A program made the position numbers and the translations under genes. This document shows, piece after piece, positions 1-7,117 of a DNA stretch of 14,857 nucleotides. A model generated the notes under the pieces. That model had not been told where the DNA came from. It was given only the letters and a program-made list of their open reading frames with translations, and did not search any database. Each line of letters starts with the position of its first letter. Within the stretch, counting starts at the first letter, position 1. Location of the stretch: positions 1 through 14,857 of the forward strand of contig JANWKX010000151.1 in assembly GCA_025451145.1 (NCBI GenBank), written 5' to 3'. Source of the DNA: Vampirovibrionales bacterium (lineage in GTDB: Bacteria; Cyanobacteriota; Vampirovibrionia; Vampirovibrionales; JAGQHJ01).

Positions 1-132
1 AATTGTCAAAGATTGTAAAGGGCATGGGGCGATGGCGGGGCGATCCATTAAAGTTTTTGCTCGCTCTGTTCGATATTCTCGATGAACTCCCCAATTTGTG
101 AGGGGGGAGTCGAACCACAAATCGAGATGATA

Positions 133-136
133 GGAG
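133..136 (+). promoter_or_regulatory. Shine-Dalgarno site that decides the start of the first gene
   Basis: GGAG sits 8 bases before a TTG codon at 145. The in-frame ATG codons at 82 and 127 have no comparably placed ribosome binding site (the nearest purine-rich run, at 101-109, is 17 bases from the second ATG). I therefore place the start at TTG 145. Seen directly; use in the cell is inferred. Confidence 0.55.
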
Positions 137-144
137 ATTCCACC

Positions 145-369
145 TTGAGTAAGCGTCGTAGCAAAATCTGGGATGACCAGACTTTAACTTTTCGTGCCGT
201 AACTGCTGAACCTGCTGATTATTCAGGGGAAATGCTGATGGAACCTGAGACGCAGGTCTCCCCAGAGTACCTGGAAGATGCACATGAGGCGCTTTCAAAG
301 CTGCTTAACAAAACCAATAAACGGACGAAGCAAATGCGGGGCGTTCGTCGAAAAGACGCCTGGCAATAG
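145..369 (+). CDS. Small charged hypothetical protein, 74 residues, TTG start
   Basis: I do not recognise this protein. From the TTG start it begins SKRRSKIWDDQTLTF, has an acidic middle (EMLMEPETQ, SPEYLEDAHEALSKLL) that looks helical, and ends in a strongly basic tail (NKTNKRTKQMRGVRRKD). There is no signal peptide or membrane segment, so it is probably a cytoplasmic small protein; a basic tail next to an acidic helix could suit nucleic-acid or protein binding, which is inference only. A longer version starting at ATG 82 is possible but lacks a ribosome binding site. It ends about 100 bases before the symporter gene, which has its own promoter, so the two are probably not one operon. Confidence 0.55.
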   Translation: MSKRRSKIWDDQTLTFRAVTAEPADYSGEMLMEPETQVSPEYLEDAHEALSKLLNKTNKRTKQMRGVRRKDAWQ

Positions 370-428
370 TTTCTCCTTCAAATTAATGGGATTCCGCATC
401 CGCCTGCCCATTCAAACCGAAATCCTTT

Positions 429-434
429 TATAAT
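429..434 (+). promoter_or_regulatory. Candidate -10 box for the symporter gene
   Basis: TATAAT matches the sigma-70 -10 consensus in all six positions and lies 37 bases before the symporter ATG, implying a leader of about 30 bases. No good -35 hexamer is seen at 15-19 bases upstream (the window around 404-411 is GC-rich), so the promoter may need an activator, or the match may be chance. Confidence 0.5.
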
Positions 435-470
435 GGATTCTGAGAGTCAAAGTGAAAAACGGAAGAGCTG

Positions 471-1796
471 ATGCGGAATTTACTCATGATTTTAGTGGCT
501 TTGGGGCTTGGAACCAAGCGCCATTGGCACATTTTTATCGCCATATTCCTGGGCGTCTTGCTGGGCACCTGGTTTCCCTTTAACCCGGATCACCCCAGCT
601 TTATGCACACCGCCTTTGAGGTGGTTGGGCAAATCTTTATCCGACTGGTGGCCATGCTGGCCATTCCCTTGATCATCAGCTCCTTGATGATTGGCGTCAA
701 CTCCCTGGGGGATGGGCGTCAGCTTGGAAAAATGGGCTTCAAGACCATTTTCTACTTTTTCCTCACCATGTTTATTGCCGCATGCGTGGCGGCCCTCATC
801 GCCTTTCTCGTCGACCCTGGCGCCCACATTCCAAAGGGCATTGAAATCGCCACCGGCATCGCGCCACTCCAGGTTGAAGGCCCGGGCCACATTGCCAGCT
901 TTAGAGACCTCTTCCTGAACCTGATTCCGCAAAACCCATTTGAATCCTTGGCCAAACGTGACTTGGTCCCAGTCATTGTCTTTACCCTCTTATTCGGTGC
1001 AGCCAGTACCTTTATCGGTGAAACCGCCCGGCCGTTTATTGCCTTCTTTGAAGCCGTCTTCGCCATGACCATGCGGATTGTGGACTGGGTCATGATCTTT
1101 GCCGTCCCTGGCGTCTTTGCCTTGACCTTTACTGCCTTTTCCCATGGCGGTACGGAAATCTTCCCCAAGTTAATGCCCTATATCGGCGCTGTCCTCTTGG
1201 CCCTCTGCGTTCAAATCGGCTTGGTCTATCCGCTGATGCTGTCCTTACTGGCGCGGGTCAACTTTCTGGATCTGTACCGGGCCATTTCCGAAGCCATTTT
1301 GGTCGCCTTCGGGACGGCCTCCAGTTCGGCGACCCTGCCGGTAACCTTGGCCTGCGTTGAACGCCGCGCCGGTATCTCCAACCGTATTGCCAGCTTTGTC
1401 CTTCCGGCTGGTGTCAGCATGAATATGAACGGGACTACGATGTTTGAAGTCATCGCCGTCATGTTCCTGGCCCAAATGTATGGATTGCCGTTATCGCTGT
1501 CGACCATTTTCAGCATTATCATTCTGTCCATCATCGCGTCCATTGGGGCCGCTGGCGTACCAGCCGCCGGGATGATCACCATGTCTTTGATCCTGAACGG
1601 AATCGGCATTTTCCGGCCTGAGCAGGTCGTTGCCGGTTTATCCCTCCTGTGGGCTGTCGATCGTCTGTTGGATATGTGCAGAACCATTGTTAACGTCATG
1701 GATGATTGCGTCGTTGCCGCCATTATTGCCGCCGATGAAGGTGAGCTCAACCGAGACCTGTTGGCGGGTGGTGATCAGTGGGAGGAAGTTGTATAA
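471..1796 (+). CDS. Dicarboxylate/amino acid:cation symporter (DAACS/SDF family)
   Basis: A 441-residue inner-membrane secondary transporter of the GltP/DctA/Glt(Ph) family, expected to import glutamate, aspartate or C4-dicarboxylates with cations. Visible family marks are the serine-rich hairpin-1 motif SSSATLP (284-290), the TM7 motif NMNGTT (318-323), the hairpin-2 stretch GAAGVPAAG (359-367), and TM8 with D397, D401, R404, N408 and D412, which align with Glt(Ph) D390, D394, R397, N401 and D405. The arginine argues for an acidic substrate. The usual NMDGT is NMNGT here, and two other positions of the third sodium site also look changed. The start has GGAAGAG at 461-467. The diguanylate cyclase gene follows after 36 bases and is probably co-transcribed. 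The family call is firm; the substrate is not known. Confidence 0.93.
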   Translation: MRNLLMILVALGLGTKRHWHIFIAIFLGVLLGTWFPFNPDHPSFMHTAFEVVGQIFIRLVAMLAIPLIISSLMIGVNSLGDGRQLGKMGFKTIFYFFLTMFIAACVAALIAFLVDPGAHIPKGIEIATGIAPLQVEGPGHIASFRDLFLNLIPQNPFESLAKRDLVPVIVFTLLFGAASTFIGETARPFIAFFEAVFAMTMRIVDWVMIFAVPGVFALTFTAFSHGGTEIFPKLMPYIGAVLLALCVQIGLVYPLMLSLLARVNFLDLYRAISEAILVAFGTASSSATLPVTLACVERRAGISNRIASFVLPAGVSMNMNGTTMFEVIAVMFLAQMYGLPLSLSTIFSIIILSIIASIGAAGVPAAGMITMSLILNGIGIFRPEQVVAGLSLLWAVDRLLDMCRTIVNVMDDCVVAAIIAADEGELNRDLLAGGDQWEEVV

Positions 1797-1832
1797 TCCT
1801 TTCATGTTGATTAGACGGGGTGGCATTGCTTG

Positions 1833-2939
1833 ATGGTTGAATCCCAGTTTAAGGTGCTCTTTCACCTGAACAGGCTGCTCATTTTGGCCATGATGCTTGC
1901 AACCTACAGCGCTGGATTCAATCTGTCCACGTGGGAAGGGAAAGTCTTTTTTGTCGGCCTGGGAATCACCCATTTTGTCTTTTTAATGGGAAATGAGTTT
2001 CTCCTGAAAATGGCCAAAAAATTGAAAGATGCTGAATTGCAGACCATCCAGCATTTGAGTGTTCTGCTACCGGTTGCGTTCATGTTCTATACAGCCGTTT
2101 GCTATGGGCTGACCGGAAGCTTTTTTGTTCTGCTCATGGGCATTTTTGGAAGCCTGGAAGCGCAACTGATGGAACAAGCCAAGCTCAGCTCCATTTTAGC
2201 CGGAGTTGGCCTGGGGATGTTTCTGCTGGGTCTGCCCTTTCATTATCCCCATCCGCTAGCGTTAAACACGCAGCATATGTTTTTCGTTACCCTGAGCATC
2301 GGGGCCATTTTATATTACTACGGCAAACTGGTCTCCAAAGTGGTTCGCTCCCAACACAGCGAACTGGGCAAGCTTCAATCTATGGCTTTAACCGATGCCT
2401 TGACGGGATTGACCAACCGACGCCAGTTTAATACCCGGCTTCAGGAAGAGATTTCCAGGGCCAGACGCCATGATGCCCCGTTATCTCTCGCCTTGTTCGA
2501 TTTGGATGACTTTAAGCACTTGAACGACTTCTATGGCCATCAGGTGGGCGATCGCATTTTACGGGAACTGGGCCAACTGATCCGACAGAATATCCGAGGC
2601 TCAGATCTGGCAGCACGCTATGGCGGTGAAGAGTTCGCCTTGATTCTCCCTGAAACGCGCGAACTGGAAGCCTTTGATTTGTTGGAGCGGATCCGCCTGT
2701 TGGTTTCTGAAACCGTATTCTGCATGCCGGAAAATCCCTTGACCATGACCATTAGCGTTGGGGTTGCGCAGCTTGAGCCAAAGCATCACACAGCCTTTGA
2801 ACTGGTTGAGTTGGCGGATAAAGCCCTTTATGAAGCGAAGCGCCTTGGCAAAAACCAGGTGATTAAAGCCAGCAGCCTGATGCCCAAGATGATTCTCTCC
2901 AAAAAGAACGCCATCCCCTTCTTTAACGGTCTGACTTAA
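1833..2939 (+). CDS. Membrane-anchored diguanylate cyclase (GGDEF domain)
   Basis: Makes cyclic di-GMP from two GTP. Counting from a possible TTG codon at 1830, residues 12-166 hold about six hydrophobic segments with no sensor fold I can name, followed by a short linker and a GGDEF domain from about 187. The domain shows DALTGLTNRR (189-198), FDLDDFK (223-229) with the metal-binding Asp, and the active-site GGEEF (265-269), an accepted variant. RGSD at 256-259, five residues before GGEEF, is the product-inhibition I-site (RxxD), so feedback control is expected. I chose ATG 1833 because GGGGTGG at 1817-1823 is better spaced from it; TTG 1830 adds one residue. About 25 residues follow the domain. 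It lies 36 bases after the symporter, so it is probably in the same transcript; the input signal is unknown. Confidence 0.93.
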   Translation: MVESQFKVLFHLNRLLILAMMLATYSAGFNLSTWEGKVFFVGLGITHFVFLMGNEFLLKMAKKLKDAELQTIQHLSVLLPVAFMFYTAVCYGLTGSFFVLLMGIFGSLEAQLMEQAKLSSILAGVGLGMFLLGLPFHYPHPLALNTQHMFFVTLSIGAILYYYGKLVSKVVRSQHSELGKLQSMALTDALTGLTNRRQFNTRLQEEISRARRHDAPLSLALFDLDDFKHLNDFYGHQVGDRILRELGQLIRQNIRGSDLAARYGGEEFALILPETRELEAFDLLERIRLLVSETVFCMPENPLTMTISVGVAQLEPKHHTAFELVELADKALYEAKRLGKNQVIKASSLMPKMILSKKNAIPFFNGLT

Positions 2940-2948
2940 AAAGATTCC

Positions 2949-3011
2949 AAAACCATAACCGGGTGCCTGCATTCCGTTGCCGATACCCGGTTAAGTGCTT
3001 TTAATGGTTTT
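2949..3011. terminator. Bidirectional stem-loop terminator between convergent genes
   Basis: A perfect 9-base-pair stem, TAACCGGGT (2956-2964) and ACCCGGTTA (2985-2993), encloses a 20-base loop. Outside it AAAACCAT (2949-2956) can pair with ATGGTTTT (3004-3011). T-rich sequence follows on both strands, though with no long T run. It sits just after the diguanylate cyclase stop and just after the stop of the converging poly-histidine gene, where a shared terminator would be expected. Confidence 0.6.
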
Positions 3012-3019
3012 ATTGGGCG

Positions 3020-3388
3020 TTACGCCAAAACACTGATGGTGCTTTGGGTCCCATCCGGATTATCAATTGTGTTTCCATTGGTGTTCGAACTGAGTAGCGA
3101 GTTCCAGCTATCGTTATTGCTATCGCTGTCCGTACCAGTTGGGCTTGGTGTCGTACTACTACTGGTCCCACTGGTACTGTTACTGCCATCCAAGCTGGAC
3201 AATAAGGTTTCAAAGGTATTTGAGGAATTCGAGGTCCCGCTTATCCCTTGACCACCCCCATGGTGATGGTGATGATGGTGCCCCCCGCCTTGAACCATAT
3301 TGAACGGGTTGGAGGTGTTTTGCTGAGAATTGAGCCATTGTAACTGATACGGATTGGCTCCTCCTCCCGAGATACTGCCTACTGACAT
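3020..3388 (-). CDS. Low-complexity protein with a natural seven-histidine tract
   Basis: A 122-residue protein I cannot assign to a family. It starts MSVGSISGGGANPYQ, carries GGGHHHHHHHGGG at about residues 34-46, and the rest is rich in Ser, Thr, Asn, Gly and Asp, so it is probably largely disordered. Two short segments look alike, NTFETLLSSLDG and DSWNSLLSSNTNG, suggesting an old internal duplication or a repeated short helix. No signal peptide or membrane span is visible. The start is set by AAGGAG 7 bases upstream; an upstream in-frame ATG at 3514 lacks such a site. It lies 172 bases after the ftsI-like gene on the same strand and ends at the shared terminator. Metal binding (Ni, Zn, Cu) by the histidines is plausible chemistry but only inferred. 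Confidence 0.72.
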   Translation of the reverse strand: MSVGSISGGGANPYQLQWLNSQQNTSNPFNMVQGGGHHHHHHHGGGQGISGTSNSSNTFETLLSSLDGSNSTSGTSSSTTPSPTGTDSDSNNDSWNSLLSSNTNGNTIDNPDGTQSTISVLA

Positions 3389-3395
3389 ATCTAAA

Positions 3396-3401
3396 CTCCT
3401 T
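3396..3401 (-). promoter_or_regulatory. Strong ribosome binding site of the poly-histidine gene
   Basis: Read on the minus strand this is AAGGAG, 7 bases before the ATG at 3388. It is one of the best Shine-Dalgarno matches in the window and is the main evidence that the short low-complexity frame is really translated from this ATG. Confidence 0.75.
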
Positions 3402-3423
3402 TTTATGATATCTCTCGGCTTTA

Positions 3424-3467
3424 CACGATCGTGAAATTGGGTTTTTATTACCTTACCCATGGTAAGG
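3424..3467. promoter_or_regulatory. Two palindromes upstream of the poly-histidine gene
   Basis: CACGATCGTG (3424-3433) is a perfect 10-base palindrome. CCTTACC (3451-3457) and GGTAAGG (3461-3467) form a 7-base inverted repeat around a 3-base centre. Both lie in the 172-base spacer between the ftsI-like stop and the poly-histidine start. Neither is followed by a T run, so they look more like operators or leader structures than terminators. Function is inferred; either could be chance. Confidence 0.3.
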
Positions 3468-3560
3468 GGGGAAGGCCCGGATTTCCTCGTCAGGACACTG
3501 TAAAAACCGTGCATGCGTCTCCCTTAAACAGCCTACGTGTTCCGGAGGAGCGCCTGAAAT

Positions 3561-5330
3561 CTAGTGAGGTTTTTGGTTAACCGTATTTTGTTCGGCGGTG
3601 GCAATGGCCTGGCTGGGCTTTAACCCAAGATACCCAACGGTCTGCATGGCGATATTCTTGAAAATAGGACCAGCCACAGTACTTCCCCACGCGTTACCTA
3701 CCCGTGGGCTATCCACCACCACCATCATTAACACTTGCGGGTTTTCGGCAGGAAAATAACCGACAAACGAGGTAAAGACATCGTTGCTGTAGCCTTTGCC
3801 ATCGGCTGAAGGCTTACGGGAGGTTCCGGTCTTTCCGGCCAGGTGAAACCCTTGGAGCCGAACTGTTGATGTTTTAGCCGTTTCAATACTTTCGGTGAGT
3901 AAGTCAGTCACCGTGCGGGAGGTTTTTTCGGACAATACCCGACGTTTAACAATGTTGGTTTCATTCTTGAGTAAATGGGGAGTAATCCAAATACCGTCAT
4001 TGGCAATGGCTGCTACGGCGGATGCAACTTGTATGGGGGTTGCCGCCAAACCGTACCCAAACCCGATGGTGCCGTGGGTCAACTGATCCCATTTATCGGG
4101 TGTGTGCAGAATCCCTCTGGATTCTCCGGGAATATCAATATTGGTTTTCTCCCCAAGGCCGAATTGATGGATCAGCTTGTAATGCTCGGCCGGATCCATC
4201 ATCAGGGAGACCAGCAAGCTGCCGATGTTACTGGAGTGCTGGAAGAGATAAACCAGATCGATGTCTCCGGGAGCGCCATGAGAGGTGTAATCGTAATTTT
4301 TAATGGTAAACCCGCCCATTTTCAAGATGCCTGTATCATGAATCCTGGAATACCGATTAATCACTCCTGACTCCAGACCGGAGGCAATGGTCAGGATCTT
4401 AAACGTCGATCCGGGAGGGTAAACATCGGTAATGGCCCAGTTTTTCAGGTTCTCAGCAGGTGTTTTGTAGTATTGTTCGGGATCAAAGTCAGGGGAAACG
4501 GCAAAGGCCAGAATTTCGCCATTTCGCGGATTCAAAATAATCACAGTGCCTCGTTTGGCTTTAGAAGCCGCTAGCCCTTTCGCGAGTGCCGATTCAGCGG
4601 CGTATTGTACCCGGGCATCGATGGTCAGATGAACATCATCCGCCTTTGCAAAGTCTGTGACCAGTTTGCTATTGATATGGTGCACATTGATAAAGTCCCC
4701 ATGACCATCCAGTTCCATCTTTGGGATTTCAGGCGGGGTGCGAAGGGTCTTCTCGGAAGTTTTTTCAATCCCGGTGCTGATACTGGCGTCATCATTAACA
4801 AAACCCAGGATATGAGAGGCCAGATGGCTTTGTGGATAACGGCGGAGCATTTTTCGAGGGGTCTCAATGCCGGATAATCCTAGTTTTTGAATCTGGCGTG
4901 CAAGGGATTTGCTAATATTTTTTTTCACGCTAATGGTGTCGTAAGGCAGGCTAAGCTTTTGAATCAGCTTGCTTTTCGGTATATGTAGCACAGGGGAAAG
5001 CTTTTCGGCAAGATCCGCAGGGGTTAATTTGTAATAGTAACGGGGGTGCGCAAAGACGTCATAGAGAATCTCATCCTGCGCCAGAACAACCCCATTTCGG
5101 TCCAGAATTCGCCCCCGATTATACATCACCACAGATTGGGCCCGTAAATGCTTGGCTTTACTCTGGTAATCATTGGCGTTTACCACCTGAATATAGAAGA
5201 GGCGCCCCATTAAAACCACAAATAACGTGGTTGACAGGAGTATCAACACTCTGAAACGTTTACCGTACTGACGCCGCTGGCGCTGGTACTGGTTTTTCTC
5301 CGATTGGGCCGAACGGTGCTTAGTAGCCAT
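3561..5330 (-). CDS. ftsI: Class B penicillin-binding protein, FtsI/PBP3-like transpeptidase
   Basis: A 589-residue septal peptidoglycan transpeptidase, anchored in the inner membrane with its bulk outside. The basic cytoplasmic tail (1-27) is followed by one membrane span (about 28-48), the PBP dimerisation region starting with the NRGRILDRNG motif (71-80), and the transpeptidase domain (about 260-565). All three active-site motifs are present: STFK (308-311, acyl-enzyme Ser308 in YPPGSTFK), SSN (366-368) and KTGT (500-503). There are no C-terminal PASTA domains. Length matches FtsI (about 570-600) rather than the longer PBP2/MrdA or bifunctional enzymes, and the partner gene upstream looks like ftsL, which favours FtsI. 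The start overlaps the end of ftsL by 11 bases and has no clear ribosome binding site, so translational coupling is likely. Confidence 0.9.
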   Translation of the reverse strand: MATKHRSAQSEKNQYQRQRRQYGKRFRVLILLSTTLFVVLMGRLFYIQVVNANDYQSKAKHLRAQSVVMYNRGRILDRNGVVLAQDEILYDVFAHPRYYYKLTPADLAEKLSPVLHIPKSKLIQKLSLPYDTISVKKNISKSLARQIQKLGLSGIETPRKMLRRYPQSHLASHILGFVNDDASISTGIEKTSEKTLRTPPEIPKMELDGHGDFINVHHINSKLVTDFAKADDVHLTIDARVQYAAESALAKGLAASKAKRGTVIILNPRNGEILAFAVSPDFDPEQYYKTPAENLKNWAITDVYPPGSTFKILTIASGLESGVINRYSRIHDTGILKMGGFTIKNYDYTSHGAPGDIDLVYLFQHSSNIGSLLVSLMMDPAEHYKLIHQFGLGEKTNIDIPGESRGILHTPDKWDQLTHGTIGFGYGLAATPIQVASAVAAIANDGIWITPHLLKNETNIVKRRVLSEKTSRTVTDLLTESIETAKTSTVRLQGFHLAGKTGTSRKPSADGKGYSNDVFTSFVGYFPAENPQVLMMVVVDSPRVGNAWGSTVAGPIFKNIAMQTVGYLGLKPSQAIATAEQNTVNQKPH

Positions 5331-5697
5331 AAATATCGTCAGGAATCCTGTCTTCAGGGGGGACTGGTAGGGTATAGGCTTTATTAGCGGGTTCTGTGAT
5401 ATTGATCACCTCTGTTGCAACCTGTAGCCCGTGGATTTTGGAAGACGCGTTGGCAACCTTCTCATAAGAGCGTATGCGATCCAGGTGAATTTGAAGATCC
5501 TGATTATCTTCTTGCAGGGAGCGGGTTTGTTTGCCGATGGAAATGACCTGGTTCTCAAAATAAACGGAAACGCCATATGCCACGAGAGAAATAAAGATCA
5601 TGAGCGCGATTACGACACCCAGTATCTTTGAAAATAAAGGGTACAGTTGATGCGACTCCGATAAAATGTTCTTTAAACCACTCTCTACTGCCACCAT
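5320..5697 (-). CDS. ftsL: FtsL-like septum protein (small bitopic coiled-coil protein)
   Basis: 125 residues with the FtsL plan: a short N-terminal cytoplasmic part, one membrane span (about 25-45, LFSKILGVVIALMIFISLV), then a heptad-like stretch (about 48-80, with QTRSLQEDNQDLQIHLDRI) and a Pro-rich tail. FtsL primary sequence is poorly conserved, so the call rests on this plan, the size, and overlap with the ftsI-like gene, the classic ftsL-ftsI order. In the family FtsL joins FtsB and FtsQ to activate FtsWI. I start at ATG 5695-5697, after GAGAGAGG; an in-frame ATG at 5754 has no ribosome binding site and would put the perfect -10 box inside the coding region. mraW, murE and other dcw genes do not flank it. 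Confidence 0.65.
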   Translation of the reverse strand: MVAVESGLKNILSESHQLYPLFSKILGVVIALMIFISLVAYGVSVYFENQVISIGKQTRSLQEDNQDLQIHLDRIRSYEKVANASSKIHGLQVATEVINITEPANKAYTLPVPPEDRIPDDIYGY

Positions 5698-5731
5698 GGC
5701 CTCTCTCAGATTAAGAAGTACTTGCCTCCCT

Positions 5732-5760
5732 ATTATACAATCAAGCCCTGCCATTGACTA
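5732..5760 (-). promoter_or_regulatory. Promoter of the ftsL-ftsI genes
   Basis: On the minus strand TAGTCA (5755-5760, 4 of 6 to the -35 consensus) stands 17 bases before a perfect TATAAT (5732-5737). The spacing is ideal. The leader to ATG 5697 would be about 28 bases. It supports the shorter ftsL start. Confidence 0.6.
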
Positions 5761-5795
5761 GGAAAGGGTCCGATACTCGAATTCCGATGCTCGGG

Positions 5796-5801
5796 TATAA
5801 T
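5796..5801 (+). promoter_or_regulatory. Candidate -10 box of the DUF445 gene
   Basis: A perfect TATAAT lies 26 bases before the DUF445 ATG, giving a leader of about 20 bases. No strong -35 is seen at standard spacing (the best is GATACT at 5772-5777). Together with the ftsL promoter it makes the 130-base region 5698-5827 a divergent promoter region. Confidence 0.5.
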
Positions 5802-5827
5802 GTCATTATTCTGAGAAAGAAGCATCA

Positions 5828-7105
5828 ATGCCCTTATTTTCACAACTATTCGAGAATATCTTTAACCCTTTGTTCTGGGTTCAGCCCCTGTTTTATAGTT
5901 TCCATGGATGGCTGGCCACTGAAATGGCGCTATGGATGCTCTTTCATCCCTATGAGCCCCAATATATCCCTGGCACCAAAATTCAAATCCCCTTTACGCC
6001 TGGGATATTTCCTAGGGGACGGCGAAAACTGTCGGTTTCCATCGCCAACACCATTACGGATATTCTCCTGACGCAAGAGGATATTAAACGCCAGGCTGAG
6101 AAGCTGATTACCGAAGAAAATCTCTATAAAACCCTGGATGTGCTCTTTGATTCCGTGGGTAATGAGCTAAGGGATATTACCCATATTCGGCGAATTTACC
6201 GTTACGTGGATACGTTCCTGCCCCAATTTATCAATAAGCTACTCGATGACTATATTATTAGCCTGCAACATGGCCGGGAAAAGCAATTTGAGGCACTTGT
6301 CAGTCAACTGATAAGCAAAGCCCTGCCGCATCTTAAAATCAATGAGTCCCAAGCCACCTTGATATCACAGACGTTGTTTAACCGATTTCTCACCCCGGAG
6401 GCCATTCGCGTCACGTTGATTAAAATTTTAACCGAGGAGAACATCGCCATTCTGGATGAAGCCATTCGCTCCCGGATTGGAGGGCTTCAGGGCTTTATTA
6501 TGCAGTTTATTGATCTCAAAAAAGGCTTCTATCAACTGAAAAGTTACCTGGAAGACGAGCCTGAAGGCGCACAAGACCTGATTACGCAAATGATCACCCG
6601 GTTGAAATTAGAAGAAAAACTGGCCAACGGGCTTCTGAAATTCTCACCGGAGCAGCTCCCCAAGGAAACCTTGGATGAAATTAAACATTATATCAGCGAT
6701 ACCGGGATAAACCTGTTGACCACCCATCGGGAAGAGATCACGTCATGGGCTTCGCATCTCAGCCAGGAAGGCGCTCATGCCATGACCACCAGCTTGATTC
6801 ATCTGGATTTCAACCAGGTCTCGGAGGATTGGCTCCCCGGCTTTAAGCGGGATTTGGCCAGTTTTGCCTATACCTACTTGAATAAAGAGCTTGAAAATAT
6901 GCTCAGCCGGGCTCTTCCGGCCATCAGCCTGAATACCGTCATTGTCGAAAAAATCGATCAATTCTCTGCTAAGGAATTGGAAGAAACCATCCAAAGCATC
7001 TGCCATCGTGAGCTTCGTTGGTTAGCAGCCTTGGGAGCCTTTTTAGGCTTTTGGCTGGGCTTACTCTCCAACGCTTTTTCCTTCTGGTGGCACCCAGGGA
7101 AATAG
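5828..7105 (+). CDS. DUF445 family membrane protein (YheB-like)
   Basis: 425 residues with the family signature at both ends. The N-terminus has GWLATEMALWMLFHPYEP (27-44) and IPFTPGIFPRGRRKLS (about 54-69), the usual GW(L)AT...LFxPYxP and PFTPGxxPRxR blocks. The middle is long and helical with charged stretches (several EEK/EEN segments). The C-terminus has a final membrane span (about 398-418, LAALGAFLGFWLGLLS) after ELRW. The molecular function of DUF445 proteins is not established as far as I know; a membrane-tethered helical scaffold is a structural guess. AGAAAGAAG precedes the ATG. The gene stands alone, divergent from ftsL and ending 12 bases before the stop of the converging macro-domain gene with no terminator between them, so the 3' ends of the two transcripts probably overlap. 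Confidence 0.87.
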   Translation: MPLFSQLFENIFNPLFWVQPLFYSFHGWLATEMALWMLFHPYEPQYIPGTKIQIPFTPGIFPRGRRKLSVSIANTITDILLTQEDIKRQAEKLITEENLYKTLDVLFDSVGNELRDITHIRRIYRYVDTFLPQFINKLLDDYIISLQHGREKQFEALVSQLISKALPHLKINESQATLISQTLFNRFLTPEAIRVTLIKILTEENIAILDEAIRSRIGGLQGFIMQFIDLKKGFYQLKSYLEDEPEGAQDLITQMITRLKLEEKLANGLLKFSPEQLPKETLDEIKHYISDTGINLLTTHREEITSWASHLSQEGAHAMTTSLIHLDFNQVSEDWLPGFKRDLASFAYTYLNKELENMLSRALPAISLNTVIVEKIDQFSAKELEETIQSICHRELRWLAALGAFLGFWLGLLSNAFSFWWHPGK

Positions 7106-7117
7106 AAACCTAACGGA

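Noticed and set aside
20..42. G-rich start of the window as a G-quadruplex
   Set aside because: Only three runs of three or more G are present with usable loops; the pattern is incomplete.
324..360. Two alternative hairpins at the end of the first gene (GACGAA/TTCGTC and GGCGT/ACGCC), resembling a switch or terminator
   Set aside because: Stems are only 5-6 base pairs, lie within coding sequence, and no T run follows.
492..1750. Long open frames on the minus strand (up to 174 codons) inside the symporter gene
   Set aside because: They are shadows of a strongly conserved membrane protein on the plus strand; their translations show no family features.
3260..3280. His tract as vector or tag contamination
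   Set aside because: It lies inside a frame with native-looking context and its own ribosome binding site, has seven rather than six His, and has no vector sequence around it.
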